Origin: JANLVJ01 sp031363945
GTDB taxonomy: Bacteria > Bacteroidota > Bacteroidia > Sphingobacteriales > Sphingobacteriaceae
DNA: 20,627 nucleotides
Assembly (NCBI GenBank): GCA_031363945.1
Contig: JANLVJ010000006.1
Location: 1 to 20,627 of the forward strand
Direction: 5' to 3'
In this document: positions 6,634 through 15,073 of the stretch, piece by piece
How the letters are laid out: the number at the start of each line of letters is the position of its first letter
How positions within the stretch are numbered: the first letter of the stretch is position 1
The notes under the pieces: generated by a model
Databases searched by the model: none
Told to the model about the DNA's origin: nothing
The model's input: the letters and a program-made list of their open reading frames with translations, nothing else
Position numbers and translations under genes: made by a program

Positions 6634-7053
6634 TCACAAAATCAATACAAGCGTTCCGGATATAATCAAAATTGCCCCCGCAACTGTTTTCCAGTCAAGG
6701 CTTTCTTTTAAGAACACCACGGAAAGAATAATCGCCAGAGCAACACTCAGTTTATCAACCGGGGCCACTTGAGAAACTTTGCCAATTTGAAGCGCTCTGA
6801 AATAAAAAATCCACGACAAACCCGTAGCCAGGCCTGAAAGAAGCAAGAATATAAGATTGTTCTTAGAAAGTGTTCCTAACCCGCTCAAGGCACCACGAGA
6901 GTAGGCAATAAGCCAAGCAGTTACCAGGATAACTACTGTTCTGATGGCAGTAGCCAGATCAGAATCAATTCCCTTGATACCAATTTTAGCAAGTATTGCA
7001 GTAAGAGCTGCAAAAAAGGCTGATAAGAGCGCATAAAACCACCAAACATGCAT
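6634..7053 (-). CDS. EamA-family permease, single-domain (139 aa)
   Basis: This protein is a run of five hydrophobic segments corresponding to one EamA (DMT superfamily) domain. Recognisable pieces are FYALLSAFFAALTAILAKIG near the start, the central GLATGLSWIFYFRALQIGK, PVDKLSVALAIILSVVFLKE, and the closing GAILIISGTLVLIL. Most EamA transporters carry two such domains in about 300 aa. Half-size proteins of about 140 aa are a recognised class that must dimerise in the inner membrane to make a transporter. Substrate is unknown. It follows the 85-aa gene at 7065 after 11 bases and so probably shares its transcript. The start ATG follows the other gene's stop directly and has no clear ribosome-binding site. 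Confidence 0.8.
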   Translation of the reverse strand: MHVWWFYALLSAFFAALTAILAKIGIKGIDSDLATAIRTVVILVTAWLIAYSRGALSGLGTLSKNNLIFLLLSGLATGLSWIFYFRALQIGKVSQVAPVDKLSVALAIILSVVFLKESLDWKTVAGAILIISGTLVLIL

Positions 7054-7064
7054 ATCGGAATTTG

Positions 7065-7322
7065 CTAAAGAAGATAATGATCTATACGTTCACCGATTGT
7101 ATAAAGAAGGGCAGAAGCGATTAAGCCCTGCCCTCCTATTTCTTCCCAATTATCAAACGAATTAAGCCCTATTACCAACTCTGGAAAATTTGAGGTAATT
7201 ATACGATAAACCAGACGCGAAGACATATAAAAAGGCAACACATCAACAGCAATTAACTGGTCGTTGTAAGGTACCTGTATGCTAAAAGTTTTATCTACTG
7301 AGTAAGAAGCCATGGAAACCAA
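7065..7322 (-). CDS. Hypothetical protein (85 aa)
   Basis: No family is recognised. The protein is soluble, mildly acidic and has no signal peptide. It starts MVSMASYSVDKTFSIQVPYN and ends GERIDHYLL, with mixed strand-like and helix-like stretches and a compact, protein-like composition. Two starts are possible: ATG 7322 and, three codons later, ATG 7313. The gene lies between the EamA gene (11 bases downstream) and the second 85-aa gene (31 bases upstream). All three run leftwards and probably form an operon. The position suggests co-expression with the permease but not a function. Confidence 0.55.
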   Translation of the reverse strand: MVSMASYSVDKTFSIQVPYNDQLIAVDVLPFYMSSRLVYRIITSNFPELVIGLNSFDNWEEIGGQGLIASALLYTIGERIDHYLL

Positions 7323-7353
7323 TAATGATGGCTAAGGAGTTTAAAAGTAGGTT

Positions 7354-7611
7354 TTAGGCAAATGATGGGTCTGAATTAAATGCGGTTTTAGCTGGTTCTT
7401 CCTTTAATCCTTTTATCAAAAACTCCGATTTCCCTTTTGCTAATAATGGATTGATTTCAAAGATAAAGTTATTTCTTTCAAGGAACCGGTTTACCATTTT
7501 AGAGGTATAGCCTGATAAATTACTTATTATGATACGGTCTCCTACTTTTATGCTCTGGTCAAGTCTTCTGTTGAGAAGCAGTAACCCAAAATGGTCAAAT
7601 GTATAAGTCAT
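7354..7611 (-). CDS. Hypothetical protein (85 aa), first of a three-gene run
   Basis: No family is recognised. The protein has no signal peptide or membrane helix. The first two-thirds looks like a small folded domain (FDHFGLLLLNRRLDQSIKVG, then RIIISNLSGYTSKMVNRFLE), and the last 25 residues are charged and probably flexible (KGLKEEPAKTAFNSDPSFA). It is the promoter-proximal gene of a leftward run with the 85-aa gene at 7065 and the EamA permease. Upstream lies the long non-coding interval 7612-8188. Composition and the closeness of its neighbours support a real gene; function is unknown. Confidence 0.5.
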   Translation of the reverse strand: MTYTFDHFGLLLLNRRLDQSIKVGDRIIISNLSGYTSKMVNRFLERNNFIFEINPLLAKGKSEFLIKGLKEEPAKTAFNSDPSFA

Positions 7612-7831
7612 CTCTTCTAATTTTCTTATTCTATACCAATTTCAGGCCAAAGTAAAATGAATGTTATAAAAAGCGAATAATTTAACAATTAGTAATTTTA
7701 GTAACGATTAATTTACTTTTATTAACGTTTAGGCTATATTATTCACAATTAGAAAAAAATCTCATTTTTAAGTAGTGTAAACGCAGTATTTAAAATTCCC
7801 ACTTATTTGATTTATAAAATCCCCAATAAAT

Positions 7832-7888
7832 ATGAACAAACTAATTAAGGGTAAATTAATTCACAAACATTACTTTAGACTTGATTAG
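7832..7888 (+). CDS. Possible 18-aa leader or micro-ORF before a terminator
   Basis: ATG 7832 opens an 18-codon frame (MNKLIKGKLIHKHYFRLD), ending 26 bases before a strong plus-strand terminator hairpin. The peptide is basic with two histidines. A short ORF followed by a terminator can be a leader peptide or an sRNA-encoded peptide, but a frame this short also arises by chance, and no ribosome-binding site is seen. Confidence 0.2.
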   Translation: MNKLIKGKLIHKHYFRLD

Positions 7889-7914
7889 TATTAATAGGTT
7901 CCCCCTGCCTCTCA

Positions 7915-7943
7915 AGACCAGTCCTTCATTGGGCTGGTCTTTT
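7915..7943 (+). terminator. Plus-strand intrinsic terminator without an upstream gene
   Basis: AGACCAGTCC (7915-7924) pairs with GGGCTGGTCT (7931-7940) with one G-T wobble around a six-base loop TTCATT, then TTTGGTTTTG. It stands out as GC-rich in an AT-rich stretch. On the minus strand no T-tract follows, so it acts on plus-strand RNA. No gene of normal size precedes it. Confidence 0.7.
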
Positions 7944-8031
7944 GGTTTTGTAGACTAATGGGCTGGGAGGTCTACTGACCTAAAAGTCTGATTACTGAAA
8001 GTGTCTTAAAATAAATCTATAATCAGGGTAT

Positions 8032-8075
8032 AAAAAAGTTTAGTTAAATAAGATTAAACTGTTACAAACTTTTTT
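8032..8075. terminator. Symmetrical A-tract/T-tract hairpin
   Basis: AAAAAAGTTT (8032-8041) pairs perfectly with AAACTTTTTT (8066-8075) over a 24-base loop. An inner pair AGTTTA/TAAACT (8037-8042 and 8055-8060) can form an alternative fold. T-runs lie at the 3' end in either direction, so it could weakly terminate transcription both ways, including leftward readthrough from cysM. Confidence 0.4.
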
Positions 8076-8128
8076 AGAAATCGACCCGTACAAAAATGCA
8101 GTGGAATTAATTACTTAAATGTTTGTTT

Positions 8129-8160
8129 AAGGCTGACTCTCCCAAGGTCAGCCTTTTTTA
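8129..8160 (+). terminator. Second plus-strand intrinsic terminator without an upstream gene
   Basis: AAGGCTGAC (8129-8137) pairs perfectly with GTCAGCCTT (8147-8155) around a nine-base loop and runs into TTTTTTATTTT. It is a textbook Rho-independent terminator for plus-strand RNA. The minus strand has no T-run after the stem, so it is poorly placed to end cysM (which stops at 8189). Confidence 0.75.
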
Positions 8161-8188
8161 TTTTCAGAAATCTTAATAATCGAATAGA

Positions 8189-9067
8189 TCACGACTTTTC
8201 ATACAGATCTGAACTCAGATACCGGTCTCCCCTGTCACAGGCAATGCTTACAATCAACCCTTCACTCAGTGTGGATGCAAGTTTCAAGGCTGCAACAAAG
8301 CCTCCTCCGGTACTCATTCCTGCAAAGATACCTTCTTCTTTGGCCAGGCGTCGCGTCATGGCTGTTGCTTCGGCTTCGCTGACATCAATGATTTGGTCAA
8401 CCCTGGTCTTGTCAAATATTTTTGGCAGGTAAGCCTCTGGCCAACGCCTGATTCCTGGTATTGATGAACCCTCAACAGGCTGACAGCCTACAATCCGGAT
8501 AGCAGAATTCTTCTCTTTTAAATACCTTGAACAACCCATTATAGTACCAGTGGTACCCATAGAACTAACAAAATGCGTTATTTTACCATCTGTATCTCGC
8601 CAAAGTTCAGGTCCGGTAGTTTTATAATGTGCCATATAGTTATCAGGATTTGCAAACTGATCGAGCAGAAAAAATCCATCATTTGCTGCCCTGTCAATAG
8701 CATAATCACGGCAAGCCTCTATCGTATCCAGTAACACAACTGTGGCACCATAAGCCTGCATAGTCTGTATGCGTTCGATAGTTGAGTTTTTTGGCAGCAC
8801 TATTTCAAGCTCAAGATCAAATATTCTTGACACCATTGCAAGAGCAATTCCTGTATTACCACTTGTTGCCTCTACCAGACGTGAACCAGCCTTGATTTCT
8901 CCACGCTCAATGGCGCTGCGAATCATGTTTAATGCAGCTCTGTCTTTGACACTTCCACCAGGATTATTTCCCTCAAGCTTTAAAAACAGCTGAACATTCT
9001 TATAAGGATTCATTTTTTGAATCTCAACAAGTGGCGTGTTTCCTACAAAATCTATAATACCTGCCAT
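8189..9067 (-). CDS. cysM: Cysteine synthase B (O-acetylserine sulfhydrylase)
   Basis: The enzyme makes L-cysteine from O-acetyl-L-serine and sulfide (CysM types also take thiosulfate) using PLP in the cytoplasm. The 292-aa length is normal for CysM. The PLP lysine lies in GNNPGGSVKDRAA near residue 42. The substrate loop is EATSGNTGIALA. The phosphate-binding loop is SSMGTTGTIMG, and the C-terminal part has the CysM-specific pieces IRRWPEAYLPKIFD and CDRGDRYLSSDLYE. These favour CysM over CysK. The start ATG follows the cysE stop by two bases, so the two genes are translated from one transcript and supply consecutive steps. The T in GMSTGGG replaces the more usual S of GxSSGG, a mild change. 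Confidence 0.92.
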   Translation of the reverse strand: MAGIIDFVGNTPLVEIQKMNPYKNVQLFLKLEGNNPGGSVKDRAALNMIRSAIERGEIKAGSRLVEATSGNTGIALAMVSRIFDLELEIVLPKNSTIERIQTMQAYGATVVLLDTIEACRDYAIDRAANDGFFLLDQFANPDNYMAHYKTTGPELWRDTDGKITHFVSSMGTTGTIMGCSRYLKEKNSAIRIVGCQPVEGSSIPGIRRWPEAYLPKIFDKTRVDQIIDVSEAEATAMTRRLAKEEGIFAGMSTGGGFVAALKLASTLSEGLIVSIACDRGDRYLSSDLYEKS

Positions 9068-9069
9068 AT

Positions 9070-9876
9070 CTAATCTAACTTTGAAGAAACTGTTATACTT
9101 GCTGAATGGTATACTTTTGAATCTGGGTCAACGCTATGGGTTAACCACACATTGCCTCCAATGATACTATCGTGGCCTATAATGGTCTCACCACCTAAGA
9201 TCGTCGCACCCGAATAAATAACCACCCTGTCTTCTACCGTTGGATGACGTTTTTTGTAAGCCAATGCTTTCGCTACGCTCAGGGCACCTAGAGTTACACC
9301 CTGATACAGTTTTACATAATTACCGATATTACAGGTTTCGCCGATCACAATACCTGTACCATGATCTATATAAAAATGATTGCCGATTTGAGCTGCTGGA
9401 TGTATATCAATGCCGGTCTTTGAATGGGCATACTCTGTCAAAATACGTGGTAATAGGGGTACATCAAGCAGGTATAATTCATGTGCCAGACGATAAAAAG
9501 AAATAGCATAAAAGCCAGGATAGGTTTTTATCACTTCAAACTCTGACCGGGCTGCTGGATCTCCCATAAATATAGCCTGGATATCGGTATTTAATAAACG
9601 GTATAATTCAGGAATAGTCTTAAAAAACTGACTGACCTGTACACTGATATTACAATTATGACATGCCTTGGTAGCATCCATGATCAGGTTTAATTCACGC
9701 TCAAGTAGCTTGAACTTATTTTCAACATCCTTGACAGAAGCAAATTCTGATTTTGACTGCTCAGGAAACATCAACCGAATTACCTCAAGAGCCCAGGCAG
9801 CAATTTCTTCATTAGAAGGCACTGCCTCGATTTTGAGTTGTTTGTTAAAAATTTGCTGATAAAAGTCCTGATCCAT
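9070..9876 (-). CDS. cysE: Serine O-acetyltransferase
   Basis: CysE transfers acetyl from acetyl-CoA to L-serine, giving the O-acetylserine used by CysM. The protein is 268 aa. The N-terminal half is helical. The C-terminal half is a left-handed beta-helix of hexapeptide repeats with the catalytic region AHSKTGIDIHPAAQIGNHFYIDHGTGIVIGETCNIG, whose histidines correspond to the family's catalytic and CoA-contacting residues. It is followed by YQGVTLGAL, KRHPTVEDRVVIYSGATILG and GGNVWLTHSV. The longer N-terminus is of the kind seen in larger bacterial and plant-type enzymes. It is the first gene of a two-gene operon, two bases upstream of cysM. The C-terminal tail that can bind the synthase is short here, so complex formation and feedback by cysteine cannot be judged. 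Confidence 0.92.
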   Translation of the reverse strand: MDQDFYQQIFNKQLKIEAVPSNEEIAAWALEVIRLMFPEQSKSEFASVKDVENKFKLLERELNLIMDATKACHNCNISVQVSQFFKTIPELYRLLNTDIQAIFMGDPAARSEFEVIKTYPGFYAISFYRLAHELYLLDVPLLPRILTEYAHSKTGIDIHPAAQIGNHFYIDHGTGIVIGETCNIGNYVKLYQGVTLGALSVAKALAYKKRHPTVEDRVVIYSGATILGGETIIGHDSIIGGNVWLTHSVDPDSKVYHSASITVSSKLD

Positions 9877-9996
9877 TATTTATTTAACCTGTATTGTTAT
9901 TTATAAGTTTCAAATTACAAGTTTAGGAAACTAATCTGTAAGCAACGGCCTTGAGAAAAACTTATTAATTTAGCAACCCAATTACCCGCAAAACCG

Positions 9997-11379
9997 ATGA
10001 GAATACTTCACACAGCAGACTGGCACCTGGGTAAAAAACTTGTACAGTTTGAAAGAACAGACGAACATCTTGACTTTTTAAACTGGCTTGTAAACACCTT
10101 AGACCAGCAGTCAATCGATCTTTTGATTATAGCCGGGGATATTTTTGATACCGGCACACCCTCAAATACAGCCCTTGAACTATACTACCGGTTTCTTAGC
10201 CGTGTCAAAGATACCTGCTGCCGTGATGTTATTGTAATTGGAGGAAATCATGATTCAATAAGTACACTTAATGCCCCCAGAGAACTGCTGCATTTTTTTA
10301 ATGTGCACGTTATCGGCGGGGTACCAGAAAACTTCACTGATCAGATTATTAAAATTTATGCTGGTGGCCATCAAAAAGAGGAAGGGCAGCAATCGGCCGA
10401 AGAGCTGCAGCCAGCCCAAGGCTCTCAGAAAACAAGCGGGCCTGATCAAGGCCAGGGCCCTGAAAATGCGGCTGGGCTTCAGCTAGCCAAAGGCCCTGAA
10501 AATACCGCCGGCCAGCTATCAGGCGAAGACCGTCAGCCCGCTATTGTCGTTTGTGCGGTACCTTTTTTAAGAGACCGTGATATCAGACTTTCTATCGCTG
10601 GAGAAACAAGTGATGAACGAGAGAGCCGCATCAAACAGGGCATAACCGAACATTATCATAAATTTCTCCCTTATATTGAGGTATATAAAGCAGCAGGTAT
10701 TCCTGTAATAGCAACAGGACATCTATTTGCAGCTGGCTCAAGCACCTCTGAAAGTGAAAAAGAAATACATGTTGGAAATCTCGGTCAGGTTAGGGCTGAT
10801 CAGTTTCCTGTAGCATTTGACTATATCGCTCTGGGGCATATACACCGGCCTCAGCTTGTGAACCAGACCAAACATATCAGGTATTCAGGTTCACCAATAC
10901 CGCTTAGTTTTTCAGAAAACGAAGACCGTAAACAGGTCATCATTATAGAATTTAACGGCAGTGTAATGACTGACCCTATACAACTTGAAGTACCATGCCA
11001 CCGGAAATTGCTGCGCATTAAAGGCAGTTATGAGTACATTGAAGAACAGATTCTTGGGTTAACCGATCCAGAATTGAAGTACCCGACCTGGGTTGAACTT
11101 CGGATAGATACTGAGAGCCTTATAACAGACCTGGAAGAAAAACTAGCCATACTAAAGGCTGGAAAGCCTTTTATTCAAGAGTTCTTTACACGGCAGGATA
11201 AAATCAAGGTAGCAGGTACCCTCGACCAGCTTACGGGAACCCTACATGATCTGGCAGACCTGACACCAAAAGAAGTATTTTTAAAACGCTGTGCTGCCGA
11301 AACAGGTAATGAAGATTATACAGATCTATTAATTTTATTCGACCAGGCTGTTGAATTGATGGAACAGGAAAAGCAATGA
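9997..11379 (+). CDS. sbcD: Nuclease SbcCD subunit D with a repetitive insert
   Basis: SbcD is the Mre11-type manganese nuclease of the SbcCD complex, which cuts hairpins and palindromes and trims blocked DNA ends. The metal-binding motifs are complete: D8-x-H10 in TADWHLG, GD48xxD51 in AGDIFD, GGN84H85D86, H in ATGHLF and GHIH in ALGHIHRPQ. The 460-aa length is above the usual 370-410 because residues about 124-181 (10366-10539) form a Gln/Gly/Pro/Glu-rich, low-complexity insert with a repeated GPEN motif, placed between the GNHD region and the strand AIVVCAVPFLRDRD. The insert should be a disordered surface loop. The gene overlaps sbcC by four bases (ATGA), so the two subunits are made together. 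No Shine-Dalgarno sequence precedes the ATG at 9997. Confidence 0.93.
   Translation: MRILHTADWHLGKKLVQFERTDEHLDFLNWLVNTLDQQSIDLLIIAGDIFDTGTPSNTALELYYRFLSRVKDTCCRDVIVIGGNHDSISTLNAPRELLHFFNVHVIGGVPENFTDQIIKIYAGGHQKEEGQQSAEELQPAQGSQKTSGPDQGQGPENAAGLQLAKGPENTAGQLSGEDRQPAIVVCAVPFLRDRDIRLSIAGETSDERESRIKQGITEHYHKFLPYIEVYKAAGIPVIATGHLFAAGSSTSESEKEIHVGNLGQVRADQFPVAFDYIALGHIHRPQLVNQTKHIRYSGSPIPLSFSENEDRKQVIIIEFNGSVMTDPIQLEVPCHRKLLRIKGSYEYIEEQILGLTDPELKYPTWVELRIDTESLITDLEEKLAILKAGKPFIQEFFTRQDKIKVAGTLDQLTGTLHDLADLTPKEVFLKRCAAETGNEDYTDLLILFDQAVELMEQEKQ
10366..10539 (+). repeat. Low-complexity insert in SbcD with internal repeat
   Basis: These bases encode residues 124-181 of SbcD. The stretch is GC-richer than its surroundings and contains two copies of GGCCCTGAAAAT, each followed by a diverged GPEN-x-AG sequence. 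The encoded residues are mostly Q, G, E, P, A, S and N, with no hydrophobic core. It looks like a recent local expansion inside the gene. Confidence 0.75.
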
Positions 11380-14300
11380 AAATTATCAGCGTACGGTTTT
11401 TAAACCTGAATTCAATAAACGGTGAGCATATTATCAATTTTGATCAAGCACCTTTCAATGAGAGTGGCCTTTTTGCCATTACCGGCCCAACAGGGTCTGG
11501 CAAAACAACCCTGCTTGATGCGATAACTGTCGCACTATATGGGCGGGTACACCGTCATGAGAAAAATGTAGAAGAGATCATGTCAAGACATACCTATGAA
11601 TGTTTCTCAGAAGTTGTTTTTGAGCTATCAGATAAACGGTACCGAGCAAAATGGTCACTCAAAAAAAGTAATAAACGGGTTGATGGCAAGCTCCAGTCTG
11701 AAAAAATGGAACTGGCGGATCAGGAAACTGGTCAGTTCATGGGTGGGCATACTACCACTGGTGTCAAGCTAGCCATCATTAAACTTTGCAGCCTTGACTT
11801 TGATCAATTTCTCAGATCAGTTATTTTATCTCAGGGTGATTTTACCCGTTTTTTGAAAGCAAAAGACGAAGAACGCTGTGAACTGTTAGAAAAGATCACA
11901 GGCACAGAAATATATTCTAGGATATCGGTGTATGTTTTTGATAGAAATAAGACAGAGGCAACGAAATTAAAGGAACTTCAATCAAGTATTAAGACTGAAA
12001 ACGTGCTGGGTCAGGAAGACCGTGATACCCAAGAAGGTGGGCTTGATAGCCTGAGTTCTGAAAACAAGCAACTGCTTGATGAGCAAAAAACGTTAATCGG
12101 GCAGCGTCAGTGGCTAAGGACATTAAACGATTTAAAGATAAAGTTAGATCTTACCGAAAGTCAGCTACATGATTCAAAAGAGCAGTATGGAGCAGAAAAG
12201 AATGAATTTTTAAAACTTAGTCAGCATCAGCAGGCTAGCAAATATCTGCCTGATTTAATCCGGATTGACACAAATAAGGAAGTATCTGATAAAAGGAATA
12301 CCAACCTTATAAGCTTGCTTGAAATTAGCCCTATTTTAAAAAACGAACTCTATGAATTACTAACAAGCCTGAAGGAAAGTACAATAGAGGCTTCTGAAGC
12401 CCAGCAAGCCTATCAAAGAATGGAACCTGTACTTAAGGAGGTAGAGGTATTGGATACCCAGATCAGTATTGGTAAGACCCAGACAGATACTAGCAATGCA
12501 GGCCTGGTATTTGAAGAAAATTTAATAAACGAAGCTTATATCTATCAGCGGGAAAAACATAAACAGGCAGCTGATAGTAGCAACCTGCTAATCGAACTCG
12601 AACTGTGGCTCAAGCAACATGAATCTGAAAAGGATCTTGAAAAGAACCTGCCAGTATTTAACCGCTACTGCCAGGATCTGAATGAATTGACCAGCATCAG
12701 TGAGTTGAATCAGATTGCACTCTCAGGCCATGAAACTGATGATGCCCAGATCAAGGCTGAAATCGAGTCGAATAAAGAAGACCATGGCAAGCTTAAGTCT
12801 CAACTTACCGAATGTGAAAATGCACATAACCAGTTGCAAAATGATGTTACCAATCAGCTGGCAGGTAGTTCAAGCGAAGAGCTTTCACGAGAATCAAATG
12901 AACTTCCGAAGCTTATAAAAAACTGTGAATCTGCCTACCGCCTTTCTAAAGCGTATATTGACAATCGTAAAGCTGTAGAAAAACTACAAATATCACTAGA
13001 TACCGTTATAAAACAAAATGTAAATGGCTCAGGTAGTATTGCTGCATCAGTTCAGGAAAAAACAGAGCTGGAATTAAAGCTCTCAAGTGCAAGAGAAGTT
13101 CTAATCGCCGAACAGCGATTTCAAGATTATTCTCAGGTTCGCACAGAGCTGGTAAAAGACAAACCCTGCCCTTTATGTGGTGCTTTAGACCACCCTTTTG
13201 CAGAAAATCTACCCTCAAGTTTACTTAACCAGACAACTCAACGGGTCAGGGAAATTGAAAATAAGCTTCAAAAAAACTCAGAAACCCTGAATATTTTACG
13301 CGCTAACCAGGCTGGGTATAAAACTGAAATTAAATTAGGGTCAGATGAATTTACCCGTTTAAGTCTTGAATCTGATCAGTTGCTAGCTGAATTTACTGAA
13401 TTAAATACCGTATTCCCGAAAGAACTGATTATCGATTTTCCAGAAATTATTTTCAGGCTGATACATAAAAAACAAGAAATACTTGATAAACTAAAAATCA
13501 GAGAAAACCAGCTTAAGGTTTTAGAAGAAAGTCTTCATAGAAATAAAATACAGTCAAATTTATATACCAGCCAGATAGAAATTAACGAAGAGAAAAGAAC
13601 TGGCATTAGAAGCAAACTTGTCAACACAGGTAATGAAATCAACAGACTAATTGCAGAAAATCAAAAGATAGATCAGAAGCTTAAAGTGTTAAACAATCAG
13701 ATTGAAGAATTTTTACGCCCATATCAGGTAGTCTTTGATCTGAAAATGATGAATGAGATTGAAAATGATTTACTAGCAAGAGCCAAAAGTTATATAGTAA
13801 ATACAGGGCGCTATCAACAAACCAGAGTAGACTCAGTATCCTTGAATACTGAACTTGAACTGATTAAAAAAAACACTTCTGAAAAGAAGGACCAGTTAAT
13901 ACTTGATAAGAAAAGTCAAAACGATGAACTTGTGCTACTTCAAAATTTGATTTCCCAGCGTTCAGCGCTTCTAGGTGACAGGTTACCCAGTCAGGAGAGG
14001 GAGCATTTACTTGAAAGTTTGAAGCTTAGTAATCAGGAAAAAGAAAACTATAATTCAGCACATAAGCTGCAAACTGGTCTTATTGAGCACAATTCAAATG
14101 CAATAAAAAGCCTTCGGACTGAGCTAAAAGAATTAACTGAACTAATTGAAAAGCTTATTACTGATTTGAATATCAGCTTACTGGGTGAAAAGTCTTTAAA
14201 TGAGATACCGACAATTGATGAACTACGGGCAATGATACTTAATGAGGCTATGGCTAAAGAGCTTAACGAACGTGAAAGATCTTTACGTTTAGAGCTCACA

Positions 14301-15062
14301 AATGCTGAAAACACACTGACCAATACAAGGCTTGAACTAAATACTGAGAAAGCCAAAGAGCTTACCGAAGAAAGTGATGAACTGATAGCTGAAAACCTTG
14401 AAAAAACGACAACACAACTTACTACCGTTAATGAGCAGATAGGTAGAATTAAAGAGGTTTTAAGAGCCGATGATCAGCAGCGTGAATTACATATAGCTGT
14501 TTATGAGCAAATTACTAAACAGCAACAAATTTTGCTTAACTGGACAAAACTCTATAATCTGATAGGTTCAAAAGACGGTAAAAACTTTAGCAAGTTTGCC
14601 CAGGGTCTGACTCTTGCCCGGTTAACGGAACTTGCCAACAAGCATTTATTGATTCTGAGCAATAGGTATCAGATTTTAAAAACCGAAAATGAAAATTTAG
14701 GACTTTCAATTATTGACGGTTTTCTTGCTGACCAGATCAGGCCCATGGCAACATTATCGGGCGGCGAAAGCTTCCTGGTAAGTCTGGCTCTGGCATTTGG
14801 GCTATCTGATCTGGCTAGTAAAAAAGTACAAATCAATTCATTATTCATTGATGAAGGGTTTGGAACCCTTGATGCAGAAACGCTTGATACTGCTATATCA
14901 GCCTTAGAAAACCTACAGTCAAAGGGTAAGACAATTGGTATAATTTCACATGTTGAAGCCTTGAAAGATCGGATCGGAACTCAGATTCAGTTAAGCAAAC
15001 TTTCAGGAGGAAAAAGTAGTATCCGGATTAAAAATCAAATCGGTGAAGTAGTAGAAATTTAA
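11376..15062 (+). CDS. sbcC: Nuclease SbcCD subunit C (Rad50-like ATPase)
   Basis: SbcC is the SMC/Rad50-like ATPase that tethers DNA ends and drives the SbcD nuclease. Visible parts, in order: Walker A GPTGSGKTT at 37-45; the Q-loop region LRSVILSQGDFTRFLKA; a long coiled coil; the zinc hook CPLC at about 598-601 (KPCPLCGALDHPF); a returning coiled coil; the ABC signature LSGGESFLVSLALAFGLSDL at about 1127-1146; Walker B with D-loop LFIDEGFGTLD; and the switch histidine in GIISHVEAL. At 1228 aa it is longer than the E. coli protein (about 1050), mostly in the coiled-coil arms. The start overlaps the sbcD stop (ATGA). A weak terminator follows at 15074. All catalytic motifs are intact, so the complex should be functional. 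Confidence 0.95.
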   Translation: MKIISVRFLNLNSINGEHIINFDQAPFNESGLFAITGPTGSGKTTLLDAITVALYGRVHRHEKNVEEIMSRHTYECFSEVVFELSDKRYRAKWSLKKSNKRVDGKLQSEKMELADQETGQFMGGHTTTGVKLAIIKLCSLDFDQFLRSVILSQGDFTRFLKAKDEERCELLEKITGTEIYSRISVYVFDRNKTEATKLKELQSSIKTENVLGQEDRDTQEGGLDSLSSENKQLLDEQKTLIGQRQWLRTLNDLKIKLDLTESQLHDSKEQYGAEKNEFLKLSQHQQASKYLPDLIRIDTNKEVSDKRNTNLISLLEISPILKNELYELLTSLKESTIEASEAQQAYQRMEPVLKEVEVLDTQISIGKTQTDTSNAGLVFEENLINEAYIYQREKHKQAADSSNLLIELELWLKQHESEKDLEKNLPVFNRYCQDLNELTSISELNQIALSGHETDDAQIKAEIESNKEDHGKLKSQLTECENAHNQLQNDVTNQLAGSSSEELSRESNELPKLIKNCESAYRLSKAYIDNRKAVEKLQISLDTVIKQNVNGSGSIAASVQEKTELELKLSSAREVLIAEQRFQDYSQVRTELVKDKPCPLCGALDHPFAENLPSSLLNQTTQRVREIENKLQKNSETLNILRANQAGYKTEIKLGSDEFTRLSLESDQLLAEFTELNTVFPKELIIDFPEIIFRLIHKKQEILDKLKIRENQLKVLEESLHRNKIQSNLYTSQIEINEEKRTGIRSKLVNTGNEINRLIAENQKIDQKLKVLNNQIEEFLRPYQVVFDLKMMNEIENDLLARAKSYIVNTGRYQQTRVDSVSLNTELELIKKNTSEKKDQLILDKKSQNDELVLLQNLISQRSALLGDRLPSQEREHLLESLKLSNQEKENYNSAHKLQTGLIEHNSNAIKSLRTELKELTELIEKLITDLNISLLGEKSLNEIPTIDELRAMILNEAMAKELNERERSLRLELTNAENTLTNTRLELNTEKAKELTEESDELIAENLEKTTTQLTTVNEQIGRIKEVLRADDQQRELHIAVYEQITKQQQILLNWTKLYNLIGSKDGKNFSKFAQGLTLARLTELANKHLLILSNRYQILKTENENLGLSIIDGFLADQIRPMATLSGGESFLVSLALAFGLSDLASKKVQINSLFIDEGFGTLDAETLDTAISALENLQSKGKTIGIISHVEALKDRIGTQIQLSKLSGGKSSIRIKNQIGEVVEI

Positions 15063-15073
15063 AAAAATCAAAC

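Larger units (their letters stand above)
7612..8188. other. Long intergenic interval with three hairpins and a tiny ORF
   Basis: No conventional gene is visible in these 577 bases, although both flanking genes run leftwards. The interval holds a plus-strand 18-codon ORF (7832-7888, MNKLIKGKLIHKHYFRLD) and a terminator-like hairpin at 7915-7943. There is also an AT-rich hairpin at 8032-8075 and a second terminator-like hairpin at 8129-8160. Both terminators have their T-tracts on the plus strand, so one or two short plus-strand transcripts are suggested. No clear TAnnTTTG promoter was found. Confidence 0.5.

Noticed and set aside
14048..14356. Minus-strand 102-codon serine-rich frame inside sbcC
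   Set aside because: It is the antisense of a Glu/Leu/Lys-rich coiled-coil region, which gives Ser/Phe/Leu-rich reverse frames by composition alone.
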